Below the pieces are notes generated by a model, which saw only the letters and a list, made by a program, of their open reading frames with translations, had not been told where the DNA came from and ran no database searches. A stretch of 25,389 nt of DNA from Frankiaceae bacterium. Lineage in GTDB: Bacteria > Actinomycetota > Actinomycetes > JADGOU01. Shown here piece after piece: positions 7,935 to 15,184 of the stretch; position 1 is the first letter of the stretch; each line of letters starts with the position of its first letter. A program made the position numbers and the translations under genes. The stretch spans positions 1 through 25,389 of the forward strand of contig JADGOU010000006.1 in NCBI GenBank assembly GCA_017882835.1. Direction: 5' to 3'.

Positions 7935-8795
7935 ATGTGTCGGTTGTTCGGGATGACCGGTGGTCCCACACCGGTGCGCGCGACCTTCTGGCTGCTGGAG
8001 GCCGCGGACAGCCTGCGAGCGCAGAGCCACCGGGACCCCGACGGCACCGGGCTCGGCAGCTTCGACCCCGACGGCCGACCGCGGGTCGACAAGCAGGCAC
8101 TTCCGGCGTACGCCGACGAAGCCTTCGCCGTCGAGGCGCGCGAGCTGACTTCGCGCACGTTCGTGGCGCACATCCGCTATGCCTCCACGGGCGCCGTGGC
8201 GGGGCGCAACACGCACCCGTTTCTCCAGGCCGGGCGGCTGTTCGCGCACAACGGGGTGGTGGGTGACCTGCCACGGCTGGAGGCCGAGCTTGGCAGCGCC
8301 CGCGACCTGGTGGGCGGCGACACCGACTCCGAGCGGGTCTTCGCCCTGATCACGGCCCGGATCTCCGACCGGGGCGGTGACGTCACCGCGGGCATCACCG
8401 AGGCCGCCCGGTGGGTTGCGGACGAGCTGCCGCTCTACGCACTGAACATCGTTCTGATCACGTTCGACGGGTTGTGGGCACTGCGCTATCCGGCCACTCA
8501 TGAGCTGTACGTGCTGGACCACGCCGGCGATCGTCACCTGGGTACGGCGGGCAGCGGCGCCCGCTCACCGTCCGGCACGCTGCGAGTGCAGGCCGGTGAC
8601 CTCGCCAGCACCCCCGCAGTGGTCGCCGCCAGTGAACAGATGGACGATTCGCCGGGCTGGCGGTTGCTCGCCCCGGGCGAGCTGCTGCACGTCGGCCCGG
8701 ATCTCCGCATCAGCTCCGAGGTCGTGATCGCCGGGCCGCCGGCGCGACAGCTGTCGCTCGCCGACCTGGGGAGCGCGGCCCAGTCCCAGCACTGA
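7935..8795 (+). CDS. class II glutamine amidotransferase (YafJ/EgtC-like)
   Basis: N-terminal-nucleophile amidohydrolase domain. It starts MCRLFGMTGG, so Cys2 becomes the catalytic N-terminal residue after Met removal. Further family marks are HRDPDGTGL, FVAHIRYAS (the Arg that binds glutamine), NTHPF, and AHNGVV with the oxyanion Asn. At 286 aa it is a stand-alone glutaminase-type domain with no synthetase partner fused. GAGGCGG at 7921-7927 is a possible RBS. It follows gadB by 12 nt; glutamine hydrolysis would yield glutamate, the GadB substrate, but that link is inference. An ergothioneine-pathway role (EgtC) is unsupported because no egt genes are nearby. Confidence 0.9.
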   Translation: MCRLFGMTGGPTPVRATFWLLEAADSLRAQSHRDPDGTGLGSFDPDGRPRVDKQALPAYADEAFAVEARELTSRTFVAHIRYASTGAVAGRNTHPFLQAGRLFAHNGVVGDLPRLEAELGSARDLVGGDTDSERVFALITARISDRGGDVTAGITEAARWVADELPLYALNIVLITFDGLWALRYPATHELYVLDHAGDRHLGTAGSGARSPSGTLRVQAGDLASTPAVVAASEQMDDSPGWRLLAPGELLHVGPDLRISSEVVIAGPPARQLSLADLGSAAQSQH

Positions 8796-8885
8796 GGGCG
8801 GCCACAGCGATTCACCGGTTGCAGTCGGCGAAGAGGTCGCCAGAATGGATGGTGTGGTTGCGGATTGGCGCTCGGCTAGGCGGGA

Positions 8886-8984
8886 TGGCACTCGATTGCG
8901 TACTATAGGTAATATCTCCGCAACTCTACGCAGTTGTGGTTCAACATCCGTCGAGAGGCGACTCCCCGCCATTGCGGATCCAGC
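8886..8984 (+). promoter_or_regulatory. AT-rich putative promoter and leader of the transglycosylase gene
   Basis: In a very GC-rich window, 8901-8916 contains TACTAT (8901-8906) and TAATAT (8910-8915), either of which could serve as a -10 element. I see no good -35 box for either. Position upstream of a secreted-protein gene supports a promoter. The rest of 8796-8984 shows no gene. Confidence 0.4.
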
Positions 8985-10997
8985 GTGAGCCGGTTGCTGC
9001 GGGCGCAGCGCCGTCGGTGGCCGCAGCGCCGTCGGTGGCCGCAGCGCCGTCGGCTGTGGCCGGACTCTCGTCCGTCCGCTCGATGGGCAGTGGCGGCAGC
9101 CCCGCTGGTGGTCGGGCTGCCGCTCCTGGTCGGCCCCGCTCCAGCTGGCGCGATGGCGTCCATGGCGCTGCGTCAGACCGCGCCAGGTTGGGGCGCCGGT
9201 CTTGCTGGCCTGCGGTCCACGGGACCTGCACTGGCGCACACAGTGCTGTCTCGCGGCCCTGGTGATCTCGACCTGCCGCTGCCGCCGGCCACATCGGCGG
9301 CCCGCAGTGGCGTCGGGGCGGACGGCGCCGGACCAGCCCTGTTAGACCCGACCCGACTGGCCGGCCTCGCGGGCGCCGGCATACCTCCCGTCGTCCTGGG
9401 CGCCTACCAAGGCGCCGTGGCGCAGCTGGCCGTGACCAACCCGGGATGTCTGCTCCGCTGGACGGTGCTCGCGGGTATCGGCAAGGTGGAGTCCAACCAC
9501 GGCCGCGACGGTGCCGGCATCACCGCGGCGGGCACTATCCTGCCGGCGATTCTCGGTCCGGTGTTGGACGGCACCGGCGGCAACGCTGCTATCCCGGACA
9601 CCGACCGGGGACGACTCGACGGCGACCCGGTGTGGGACCGGGCGGTTGGACCTATGCAGTTCATCCCGGGCACATGGATGGGCGTAGCGCCCAAGGGCGA
9701 CCCGAACAACATCGTGGACGCCACGGTGGCGGCGGGACGCTACCTGTGCAGCGGCGGCCGCGACCTTGCCGACCCGCGGCAGCTGGCTGCCGCCATCCAC
9801 GCCTACAACCCCTCCGACGCCTACGTCGCGGTTGTCTTGGCTTGGATATCCGCCTACGACGCGGCCGGCCCCGCGGCGGTGCCGACGGCCCCGCTGCCCG
9901 TGCTGCCCACGGTTGCGCCGCCGGCCGCCGGCTGGTGGCTGGCGCTCCCGCGCGCATCGGTGCCGGCCGCGGCTGCCGTTGCCGCCCCGGCGCCGACCTG
10001 GCGCCCCGAGGTGACCAACCCGCTGCCGACTACTCCGGTGCGGACCGAGCCGCCTCCGACGACGGCGAGCCCAACGCCGACGGCGAGCTCGACGCCGAGC
10101 CCGACGCCGAGCCCGAGCCCGACGCCGAGCCCGAGCCCGAGCCCGTCGCCGAGCCCCACCCCGACGCCGACGCCGTGCTCCACGCCGCCGCCGACTGCGA
10201 CGCCGACCCCGAGTCCGACTGCCACGCCTAGCCCGACACCGACACCGACACCGACGCCGACGCCGACTGCCACGCCGACATCGACACTGACGACGACACC
10301 GACGCCGGTCCTCACCGCGACGCCGTGCCCCACGCCGTCGGCAAGCCCGACCCCCGTCGTCCCCGTGGCCAAGCGCAGTGCGACGGTGACGTTGACCGGG
10401 ACAACCGGGTCACACTTCGGGTTCAGCACCGTGCGGGTCACGGTGGCGGCCGTAGTGGGTGCGGATTCCGATGCAGAGCCGTCGCCAGTGGCCGATCGGG
10501 CAGTGGTCATCCGCGCCGCTGGTAGGACCTACCGAGCGGTCACCGACAAGGTCGGCGTCGCCACGATCACGCCGACCGAGCCGCTGCCGGTTGGGTCGGA
10601 TGTCGTGACGGCGAGCCTCGACGACCCGAAGTACGCCGGGCAGGCCACCGCCGTACTCACCGTGGCGACCGACGCCGGTCGGGTCAGGGATGCCGGGTTC
10701 GGCGGCCCAGACGAGCCGGGGGACTTCTTGGATGGGTCTTGGGACGGTGAGCACGGTCACCTGACTCTGCGCGGAGCTGGCCTCGGCCGCACTGATGCCA
10801 AGATCATCGCGATGGGGATCAGTCCGGACGGGGACACCGCGGTGATCGCGGCGGTCGACGCGACGGGCAGGCAAGTTGTGGTCCGAGTCGGCACCTCGCA
10901 CAGCCCAAGCCCGGGGGTCGCGATCTGGGTGGACGGGACGGAAAGCCTGCGCAGCCCGACCGCCACCCTTGGCACACCGTCGATCACGACGTCGTAG
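8985..10997 (+). CDS. secreted lytic murein transglycosylase with Thr/Pro/Ser-rich linker
   Basis: Predicted peptidoglycan lytic transglycosylase exported to the cell surface. A GTG at 8985 (670 aa) fits a long Arg-rich n-region followed by a hydrophobic stretch (WAVAAAPLVVGLPLLVG) and an Ala-rich cleavage region (PAPAGA). A TTG at 8934 is possible; neither has a strong RBS. The SLT domain spans about residues 115-300: GIGKVESNHG contains the catalytic Glu (codon 9489-9491, about residue 169), followed by GPMQFIPGTWM and AAAIHAYNPSDAYV, typical of the actinobacterial SLT_2/MltB-like group. About 110 residues of Thr-Pro and Ser-Pro repeats follow, probably wall-spanning, then a beta-rich Ig-like C-terminal region (about 465-670) of unknown role. 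A tandem 18-bp repeat adds Arg-Arg-Arg-Trp-Pro-Gln units before the signal sequence. Confidence 0.85.
   Translation: MSRLLRAQRRRWPQRRRWPQRRRLWPDSRPSARWAVAAAPLVVGLPLLVGPAPAGAMASMALRQTAPGWGAGLAGLRSTGPALAHTVLSRGPGDLDLPLPPATSAARSGVGADGAGPALLDPTRLAGLAGAGIPPVVLGAYQGAVAQLAVTNPGCLLRWTVLAGIGKVESNHGRDGAGITAAGTILPAILGPVLDGTGGNAAIPDTDRGRLDGDPVWDRAVGPMQFIPGTWMGVAPKGDPNNIVDATVAAGRYLCSGGRDLADPRQLAAAIHAYNPSDAYVAVVLAWISAYDAAGPAAVPTAPLPVLPTVAPPAAGWWLALPRASVPAAAAVAAPAPTWRPEVTNPLPTTPVRTEPPPTTASPTPTASSTPSPTPSPSPTPSPSPSPSPSPTPTPTPCSTPPPTATPTPSPTATPSPTPTPTPTPTPTATPTSTLTTTPTPVLTATPCPTPSASPTPVVPVAKRSATVTLTGTTGSHFGFSTVRVTVAAVVGADSDAEPSPVADRAVVIRAAGRTYRAVTDKVGVATITPTEPLPVGSDVVTASLDDPKYAGQATAVLTVATDAGRVRDAGFGGPDEPGDFLDGSWDGEHGHLTLRGAGLGRTDAKIIAMGISPDGDTAVIAAVDATGRQVVVRVGTSHSPSPGVAIWVDGTESLRSPTATLGTPSITTS
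9005..9053 (+). repeat. 18-bp tandem repeat, 2.7 copies
   Basis: The unit GCAGCGCCGTCGGTGGCC occurs at 9005-9022 and 9023-9040, with a 13-nt partial third copy at 9041-9053. It is in frame with the transglycosylase gene and encodes RRRWPQ units in the n-region of the signal peptide. Confidence 0.9.
10046..10368 (+). repeat. low-complexity CCGACGCCGAGC-type repeat coding for a Thr/Pro/Ser linker
   Basis: About 320 bp of imperfect 6-nt repeats (ccgacg, ccgagc) in frame with the transglycosylase, encoding alternating Pro with Thr or Ser. Such stretches form extended, often glycosylated wall linkers. Copy number is likely to vary between strains by slippage, and assembly errors are possible. The opposite strand reads as an apparent Gly-Val repeat ORF, which is a shadow. 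Confidence 0.9.
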
Positions 10998-11035
10998 CCG
11001 GCTGCTGCATCCTCACACCGCCGGGCCGGAGGACT

Positions 11036-11632
11036 ATGGGCGGCGTGGACGCTGTCCCCCCCGCTCTGCCGCCGCTCGCCAGGCTCCCGGTTGCGGCAGT
11101 GCTGCGCGACGGCACTCCCGCCGTGGTTCGGGCCGGCGGAGCGCCCGGTGACCGCGACCTGCTGTTGGCCGGGTTCGAGCAGTTCTCTGCGGCGTCGCGG
11201 TACCACCGGTTCCTCACCGTCGTCCCAACGCTGACCGAGGGCATGCTGCACCGGCTGGTCGACGAGGTCGATGGCCGCGACCACGTGGTGGTGGTGCTCG
11301 CGCCAGCTGACCAGCCGGACCACCCGGTCGGAGTTGCCCGGCTGATCCGGTACCCGCACGACCCGACCATCGCGGACATCGCCGTCAGCGTCACGGATGA
11401 CTGGCAAGGTCGCGGCGTGGCCACCGCGATGCTGCGGGTGCTGATGCCGCTGCGGCCGGTCGGTGTGACCCGGCTGGATACCGAGGCGGCGGCCGACAAC
11501 CCGGCGGCTCTGGCGATGCTGCGCCGACTGGGCTGCACCCAGCTGACGGTGCAGGGCTCGGGGGTGTACCGGGTTCAGGTGGAACTGGAGCCGGATGCGC
11601 CTATCCCGGACTCGCCTAGCCCGCCTAGCTAG
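11036..11632 (+). CDS. GNAT-family N-acetyltransferase
   Basis: The 198-aa product has a single GNAT fold. The acetyl-CoA site is visible as DIAVSVTDDWQGRGVATAML (beta4 plus the Q/R-x-x-G-x-G/A loop, residues about 113-132), and DNPAALAMLRRLGC matches the usual C-terminal helix. The N-terminal SAASRYHRFL segment resembles the acetyltransferase part of actinobacterial protein-lysine acetyltransferases (Rv0998-like), but the cyclic-nucleotide domain is absent. GGAGG (11028-11032) is only 3 nt from the ATG, so the GTG at 11045 is an alternative start. The substrate is unknown. A second GNAT of the same style lies at 15566-16045. Confidence 0.85.
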   Translation: MGGVDAVPPALPPLARLPVAAVLRDGTPAVVRAGGAPGDRDLLLAGFEQFSAASRYHRFLTVVPTLTEGMLHRLVDEVDGRDHVVVVLAPADQPDHPVGVARLIRYPHDPTIADIAVSVTDDWQGRGVATAMLRVLMPLRPVGVTRLDTEAAADNPAALAMLRRLGCTQLTVQGSGVYRVQVELEPDAPIPDSPSPPS

Positions 11633-11691
11633 CCCTGGCCTAACCTGGCCTAGCCCTACGCCCGGGTGGCGGCTCGGTGCAATGCCGTAGC

Positions 11692-11785
11692 CGGGTGAAG
11701 CCAACCTCGGCGGCCCGCTTCACCCGCTGTCGGCATCGCCGCGGGCCGCGACACGCCGTACCAGCTGTGCCTTAGGCGGGTGAAG
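11692..11785. repeat. palindromic repeat element, copy A
   Basis: Three alternating 9-10-nt arms: CGGGTGAAGC (11692-11701), GCTTCACCCGC (11717-11727) and GCGGGTGAAG (11776-11785). Arms 1-2 form a perfect 10-bp stem with a 15-nt loop; arms 2-3 form a perfect 10-bp stem across 48 nt. Each arm extends as GCTTCACCC followed, after a 6-nt gap, by GGCA or a close variant. A related element lies at 17621-17686. The right arm ends exactly where the truncated SDR homology begins. It may also terminate transcription of the upstream GNAT gene. Confidence 0.7.
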
Positions 11786-12169
11786 TGGGGCATCGAGGGC
11801 TTCGTCGAATCGGTCGCCCAGGAGGTCGCACCCTTCGGCATCGGGATGACAATCGTTGAGCCCGGGGGCGCTCGCACGCAGTTCCGCTTCGGCAGCGCGC
11901 AGGTCGCCGAGCAGATGCCGGTCTACGACGACACGCCTGCCCGGGGGCCGCTGCGGATCCTCGACCAGGCGAACGGGCTCGCCCCCGGTGACCCCGCCCG
12001 GATGGCGGCCGCGATCATCTCGAGCGTCGACCAGGAACCCGCGCCGCTGCGCATGATCCTGGGATCCGACGCGCTCAAGAACACCCTCAAGGTGCTTCGC
12101 GACCGGATCGCCGGCTTCGAGGCGCAGACGGAGCTCGCCGCGTCAACTGACTACCCACCCGGCCAGTGA
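11780..12169 (+). pseudogene. 3' part of a short-chain dehydrogenase/reductase gene
   Basis: The frame reads KWGIEGFVESVAQEVAPFGI and onward, the C-terminal half of a classical SDR starting at the Lys of the Tyr-x3-Lys active site. It continues through TIVEPGGARTQF (loop after beta6) and a variable C-terminal region to an intact stop. Everything N-terminal is missing: the Rossmann Gly motif, the catalytic Ser, and the Tyr at its proper position. The sequence upstream is the palindromic element, and the GTG that opens the frame is not a plausible native start. It is therefore a truncated remnant, about 128 codons of a family near 280. Confidence 0.85.
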
Positions 12170-12186
12170 CACACGTGGAGTGTCAC
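12166..12186. terminator. 7-bp inverted repeat after the SDR remnant
   Basis: GTGACAC (12166-12172) and GTGTCAC (12180-12186) form a perfect 7-bp stem with a 7-nt loop, overlapping the SDR stop codon. It may be a terminator hairpin or an operator-like dyad; the sequence does not decide. Confidence 0.35.
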
Positions 12187-12304
12187 CATCCTCCGCGGCA
12201 CGACCACTCCGGGCAGCCTGCGCCGGACGGAAAAGCCGTCGCGCCATCACGGTGCTGCTCCATGCACAACGCCGCGATCTACTGCCACCGCGAGGAGATC
12301 AACG

Positions 12305-12793
12305 ATGGCCATCAGCGAAGCAGCCCGGAAGAATCATGGCGAGCTCTTCCCCGCTCACGGGTCAACCCTGAAGATCACCGACCCCGAACTCACCGAGTAC
12401 TTCGACAACTTCGCCTTCGACGAGGTTCTCCGGTACGGCAGCCTGAACACCAGGACCCGCCTCATGGTGCAGCTGGCGTCGTTGATCGCATGCCCGTCGG
12501 TCGGCCTGGACGCCGCCCATGTGCGGTGGTTCGCCTTCGACGGGCCCGACGATCTGGACAACGGGCTGGCGCTGTGCGTGCTGCACCACAAGCTGTTCGA
12601 CCTGGGGGTGCTGGGCCTGGATGCGGCGTTCCGCGTGCTGGTGTCCGCCACGTTCAGTGCCCGCACCGCCGGCCGGGCCTACGGCCTGCACGGCCACGAG
12701 CTGCATCCGCGCCCCGGCACGGTGCTGCCGGGCCTGGTCCACGTCGCCTGGCACACCCGCGAAGTGTTCAAGGGCGCCCCGCTGGCAGCCTGA
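12305..12793 (+). CDS. chimeric ORF: CMD-like N-terminus joined to HNH endonuclease C-terminus
   Basis: The 162-aa ORF starts at an ATG with GAGGAG 7 nt upstream. Residues 1-63 match the beginning of a carboxymuconolactone-decarboxylase-family protein (ARKNHGELFPAHGSTLKITD, then TRTRLMVQLASLIAC) and break off where that family continues with its redox/active-site half. Residues from about 64 match the end of an HNH restriction-type endonuclease: GLDAAHVRWFAFDGPDDLDN, then GLALCVLHHKLFDLGVLGLD and a C-terminal WHTREVFKG. His72, Asn86 and His94/95 would be the H-N-H residues. The DNA-recognition part normally upstream is missing. The joint lies at about 12490-12500. It is most likely a deletion product; whether it yields an active nuclease is unknown. 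Confidence 0.75.
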   Translation: MAISEAARKNHGELFPAHGSTLKITDPELTEYFDNFAFDEVLRYGSLNTRTRLMVQLASLIACPSVGLDAAHVRWFAFDGPDDLDNGLALCVLHHKLFDLGVLGLDAAFRVLVSATFSARTAGRAYGLHGHELHPRPGTVLPGLVHVAWHTREVFKGAPLAA

Positions 12794-12906
12794 CTGCACG
12801 CTCCTGCAGGCGGCGGGCGCGTGCATGGAGTACGACGCGTCCGATAGGCCGCCCGACGACCGACGGAACCTGCATCGTCCGGCGGCGAGCGTCGTACACT
12901 TCGATC

Positions 12907-13209
12907 ATGAGTTCGCCCGAGCAGCACTCCGAACCACTCGACATGGTGGTTGCTGCGGACGGCTCAGGCGTCGTTGACGCCCATCAGCTCGCCCGCCTCG
13001 GCGTCGCCCCGGGTGCGCACCTGTCCGTCGTCCCTGTCGACACCCCGTCGTCGCCCACCCGCCGGCGCAGCTTGCGGGGATCGCTGGCGCATCTGGGGCC
13101 CGATCCGAGCTGGGAAGACTTCGAGGCGGCGAGCGAAGTAGCCACCCGGGACCACGAGGCACGCTACGGTCCAGGCGGTCGCTGGGACCCCTCGACGTCG
13201 GCGTTGTGA
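12907..13209 (+). CDS. AbrB-like antitoxin of a PIN toxin module
   Basis: A 100-aa protein starting at ATG 12907. Residues 12-45 (DMVVAADGSGVVDAHQLARL, then GVAPGAHLSVVPV) look like a swapped-hairpin AbrB/MazE-type DNA-binding domain. The C-terminal half (DPSWEDFEAASEVATRDHEA) is the acidic segment that would wrap the toxin. The stop overlaps the start of a PIN-domain ORF by 4 nt (GTGA), the usual coupled antitoxin-toxin order. The partner toxin is frameshifted, so the antitoxin is probably orphaned. Confidence 0.75.
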   Translation: MSSPEQHSEPLDMVVAADGSGVVDAHQLARLGVAPGAHLSVVPVDTPSSPTRRRSLRGSLAHLGPDPSWEDFEAASEVATRDHEARYGPGGRWDPSTSAL

Positions 13210-13629
13210 GAGTCGTCGCCGATTCTCACGCCCTCGTCTGGTACCTCTCCGGGACCGACGCGGGCCGTCTTTCGACTCCAGCATTGACGGCGCTTGCCTC
13301 CGCCGAGGCGGACGAAGGCATCGCCGTTTCGGTCGCCACACTGATCGACCTTTGGTACGTCACCCAAACCACTCGGGCCGTCAGTCCCGAACAGCTCACG
13401 GCGATCACCGAGCTGCTCGCCGACCCGACCTCTCCGCTCGACGCCATACCGATCGACACCAGCGTGACAGCGGCCTTCGAGGCGATCCCCCTCCCGCTGC
13501 TGCGTGATCCGTGGGACCGCCTCATCACCGCCACGGAATCTGTCAGCCACAGCTCGGGCGCTTGGCGTACCGCTCGTGACCAAGGACGGCCGGATCACTG
13601 CCGCCGGCCTGGTCGAGGTCATCTGGTGA
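13206..13629 (+). pseudogene. vapC: PIN-domain toxin (VapC-like), frameshifted
   Basis: It starts with GTG overlapping the antitoxin stop. It reads MRVVADSHALVWYL with the first metal-binding Asp (residue 6), ATLIDLWYV around the second acidic position (Asp instead of the usual Glu), and RDPWDRLITAT with the third. At about 13550-13565 the frame is lost: the expected ending LGVPLVTKDGRITAAGLVEV followed by Ile-Trp and TGA (13627-13629) is in another frame. The original frame runs on without homology to 13736. The fourth metal-site Asp (TKDGR) is therefore absent from any simple translation product. An RNase toxin function is established for the family; this copy is probably inactive unless the shift is a sequencing error. 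Confidence 0.8.
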
Positions 13630-13786
13630 GCGACGGTCTTCGATGCCGTGAGCCCCTTGGCTCACCCGGCCTTCCCCGGCTTCCCCGCTCGGCGTGGCAA
13701 GGGCATCCTGCCCCGCTGGTCAGCGCTCGTCGCTGACAGCTCCTGACGAATCGGTCACTGGTCGGTTCTCGGCCGCCGCAACGTCG

Positions 13787-14309
13787 TTCACGCAACAGCC
13801 TGTTGCGCAATTGCCCTGGGGCCACGTCACCGTCTTGCTCGACAAGCTCGACGGCCAGCGCGAGCGGGACTGGTACGCCGCCGCCGCGGTCGAGTACGGC
13901 TGGTCCCGCAACGTGCTGCTCAACCAGATCATGAGCCAGCTGCAGCCCCGGGCCGGCACCGCCCCGTCGAACTTCACCGCCCAACTGCCCGCCGCCGACT
14001 CCGAGCTCGCCCAGCAGCTGACCCGCGACCCCTACGTCCTGGACTTCCTCGACCTCACCGGCCCGGTCGCCGAGCGCGACCTGGAAAAGGCGCTGGTCGA
14101 CCGGCTGCACGACTTCCTGCTCGAGCTCGGCCACAGCTTCGCCTTCGTCGGCCGGCAGTACCGATTCGACGTCGACGGCGACGAGTTCGCCATCGACCTG
14201 CCCTTCTTCAACTGGGCGCAGTCCCGTTTCGTCGTCGTGGAGCTGGAAGATCGGCCGGTTCCAACGGGAGTACGCCGGCCAGCTCGGCTTCTACGTCAGC
14301 TGGGGGTAG
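13787..14309 (+). pseudogene. YhcG/DUF1016-type PDDEXK nuclease remnant
   Basis: The frame reads QQPVAQLPWGHVTVLLDKL, WYAAAAVEYGWSRNVLLNQI, APSNFTAQLP, DFLLELGHSFAFVGRQY and FAIDLPFFNWAQSRFVVVEL, the typical order of this nuclease-like family. It begins mid-protein: the N-terminal DUF1016 helical domain (about 100 residues) is missing. At about 14245 one extra G turns the expected Glu-Leu-Lys of the PDDEXK site into Glu-Leu-Glu. After correcting the frame the sequence continues KIGRFQREYAGQLGFYVS and then hits TAG at 14307-14309, where the family would go on for roughly 50 residues. It is thus truncated at both ends and frameshifted, adjoining the transposon remnant. Confidence 0.85.
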
Positions 14310-14358
14310 ATGGTCCAACCAGTGCAAAGACAACGCCAGTGGCTTCCAGGGCTGGCAC

Positions 14359-14914
14359 TCAGCTCTGCCCGCGTGCTGTGACGACGTCGGTGTGCCGGTA
14401 GAGCGTCGCCCGGGACACCCCGAGCGCCTTGGCGATCTGGGCGGGGCTCTCGCCTCGGGCCAGGCGTGCTGTCGCGGCGACGAGCCTGTCGGCGTCCATG
14501 ACGCTGGGCCGGCCGCCGACGCGGCCTTGAGCACGCGCCGCGGCGAGCCCGGCCATCGTGCGCTGGTGGATCATGTCGCGTTCCAGCTCGGCGAACGCGA
14601 CCATGACGGTGAAGAAGAACTTGCCCTCGCCGGTCGGGGTGTACGTGCCGGCGAGCGTGCCGGTCAGGATGCGCAGGCCGATCCCGTGCTAGTACGGTTC
14701 GTCGGCGATGGTCAGGACTTCCTTGACCGACCGGCCGAGGCGGTCGAGCTTCCACACCACGAGGGTGTCGCCGCGGCGGAGGTACTCCAGGGCCGCGGCC
14801 AGTCCCGGCCGGTCGGCCTTTGCGGCTGGAGATCTTGTCCTCGAAGAACTTGACGCACCCGGCTTCGCCCAGCGCGTCGCGCTGCAGCTGGGTGTCCTGC
14901 GCCTCGGAGACTCG
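14359..14914 (-). pseudogene. tnpR: Tn3-type serine resolvase, multiply disrupted
   Basis: Site-specific serine recombinase of transposon cointegrate resolution. From 14914 downward the frames read RVSEAQDTQLQRDALGEAGC with the catalytic Ser, KFFEDKISSRK, then after a one-base shift near 14818 ADRPGLAAALEYL and GDTLVVWKLDRLGRSVKEVL. An in-frame TAG at 14689-14691 interrupts, followed by LRILTGTLAGTYTPTGEGKF, AFAELERDMIHQRTMAGL and the C-terminal helix-turn-helix SPAQIAKALGVSRATLYRH, ending at a TGA (14359-14361). The first about six residues (the usual MRIGYA) are missing at the joint with tnpA. So there are three lesions: lost start, frameshift and nonsense. An internal GTG/ATG could still give the 81-aa C-terminal piece only. 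Confidence 0.9.
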
Positions 14915-14916
14915 GC

Positions 14917-15152
14917 ATGCTGGCGCTGCACATCGTGCAGGCAGCGATGGTTTACGTGAACACCCTCATGGTTCAGGACGTGCTGGCCGAGCCGGACTGG
15001 GCGGCCGTGCTTACCGCCGCGGACAAGCGCGCGGGCTGACGCCTCTGTTCTGGAGCCACATCCTGCCGTACGGAGAGGTGAAGCTGAACATGACCAGACG
15101 GCTCGCCCTGAGCGATCCTGCGTCGCCGACATCCGACAGGGGGACCTCATAG
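14917..15152 (+). pseudogene. tnpA: 3' end of a Tn3-family transposase gene
   Basis: The plus-strand frames read MLALHIVQAAMVYVNTLMVQ and DVLAEPDWAAVLTAADKR, then after a one-base shift at about 15030 GLTPLFWSHILPYGEVKLN and MTRRLALS. This matches the C-terminal end typical of actinobacterial Tn3-family TnpA (about 1,000 aa when complete), where TPLFW-H-xx-PYG precedes the last residues. Only about 70 codons remain, joined directly to the 5' end of tnpR. The extension to TAG at 15150-15152 is not part of the family pattern. Confidence 0.7.
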
Positions 15153-15184
15153 TCGCCCCGAGCCCTCGATGAGAGCCTCGCTGC

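Noticed and set aside
8936..9265. Alternative plus-strand frame with an AAPSVA repeat
   Set aside because: Same 18-bp repeat in another frame; the frame that runs into the SLT domain is preferred.
9854..10510. Minus-strand ORF with a Val-Gly repeat
   Set aside because: Exact antisense of the Thr/Pro linker repeat; no independent support.
13791..13807. Perfect palindrome CGCAACAGcCTGTTGCG
   Set aside because: It lies in coding sequence of the YhcG remnant (TQQPVAQ); no second copy or flanking site supports a regulatory role.
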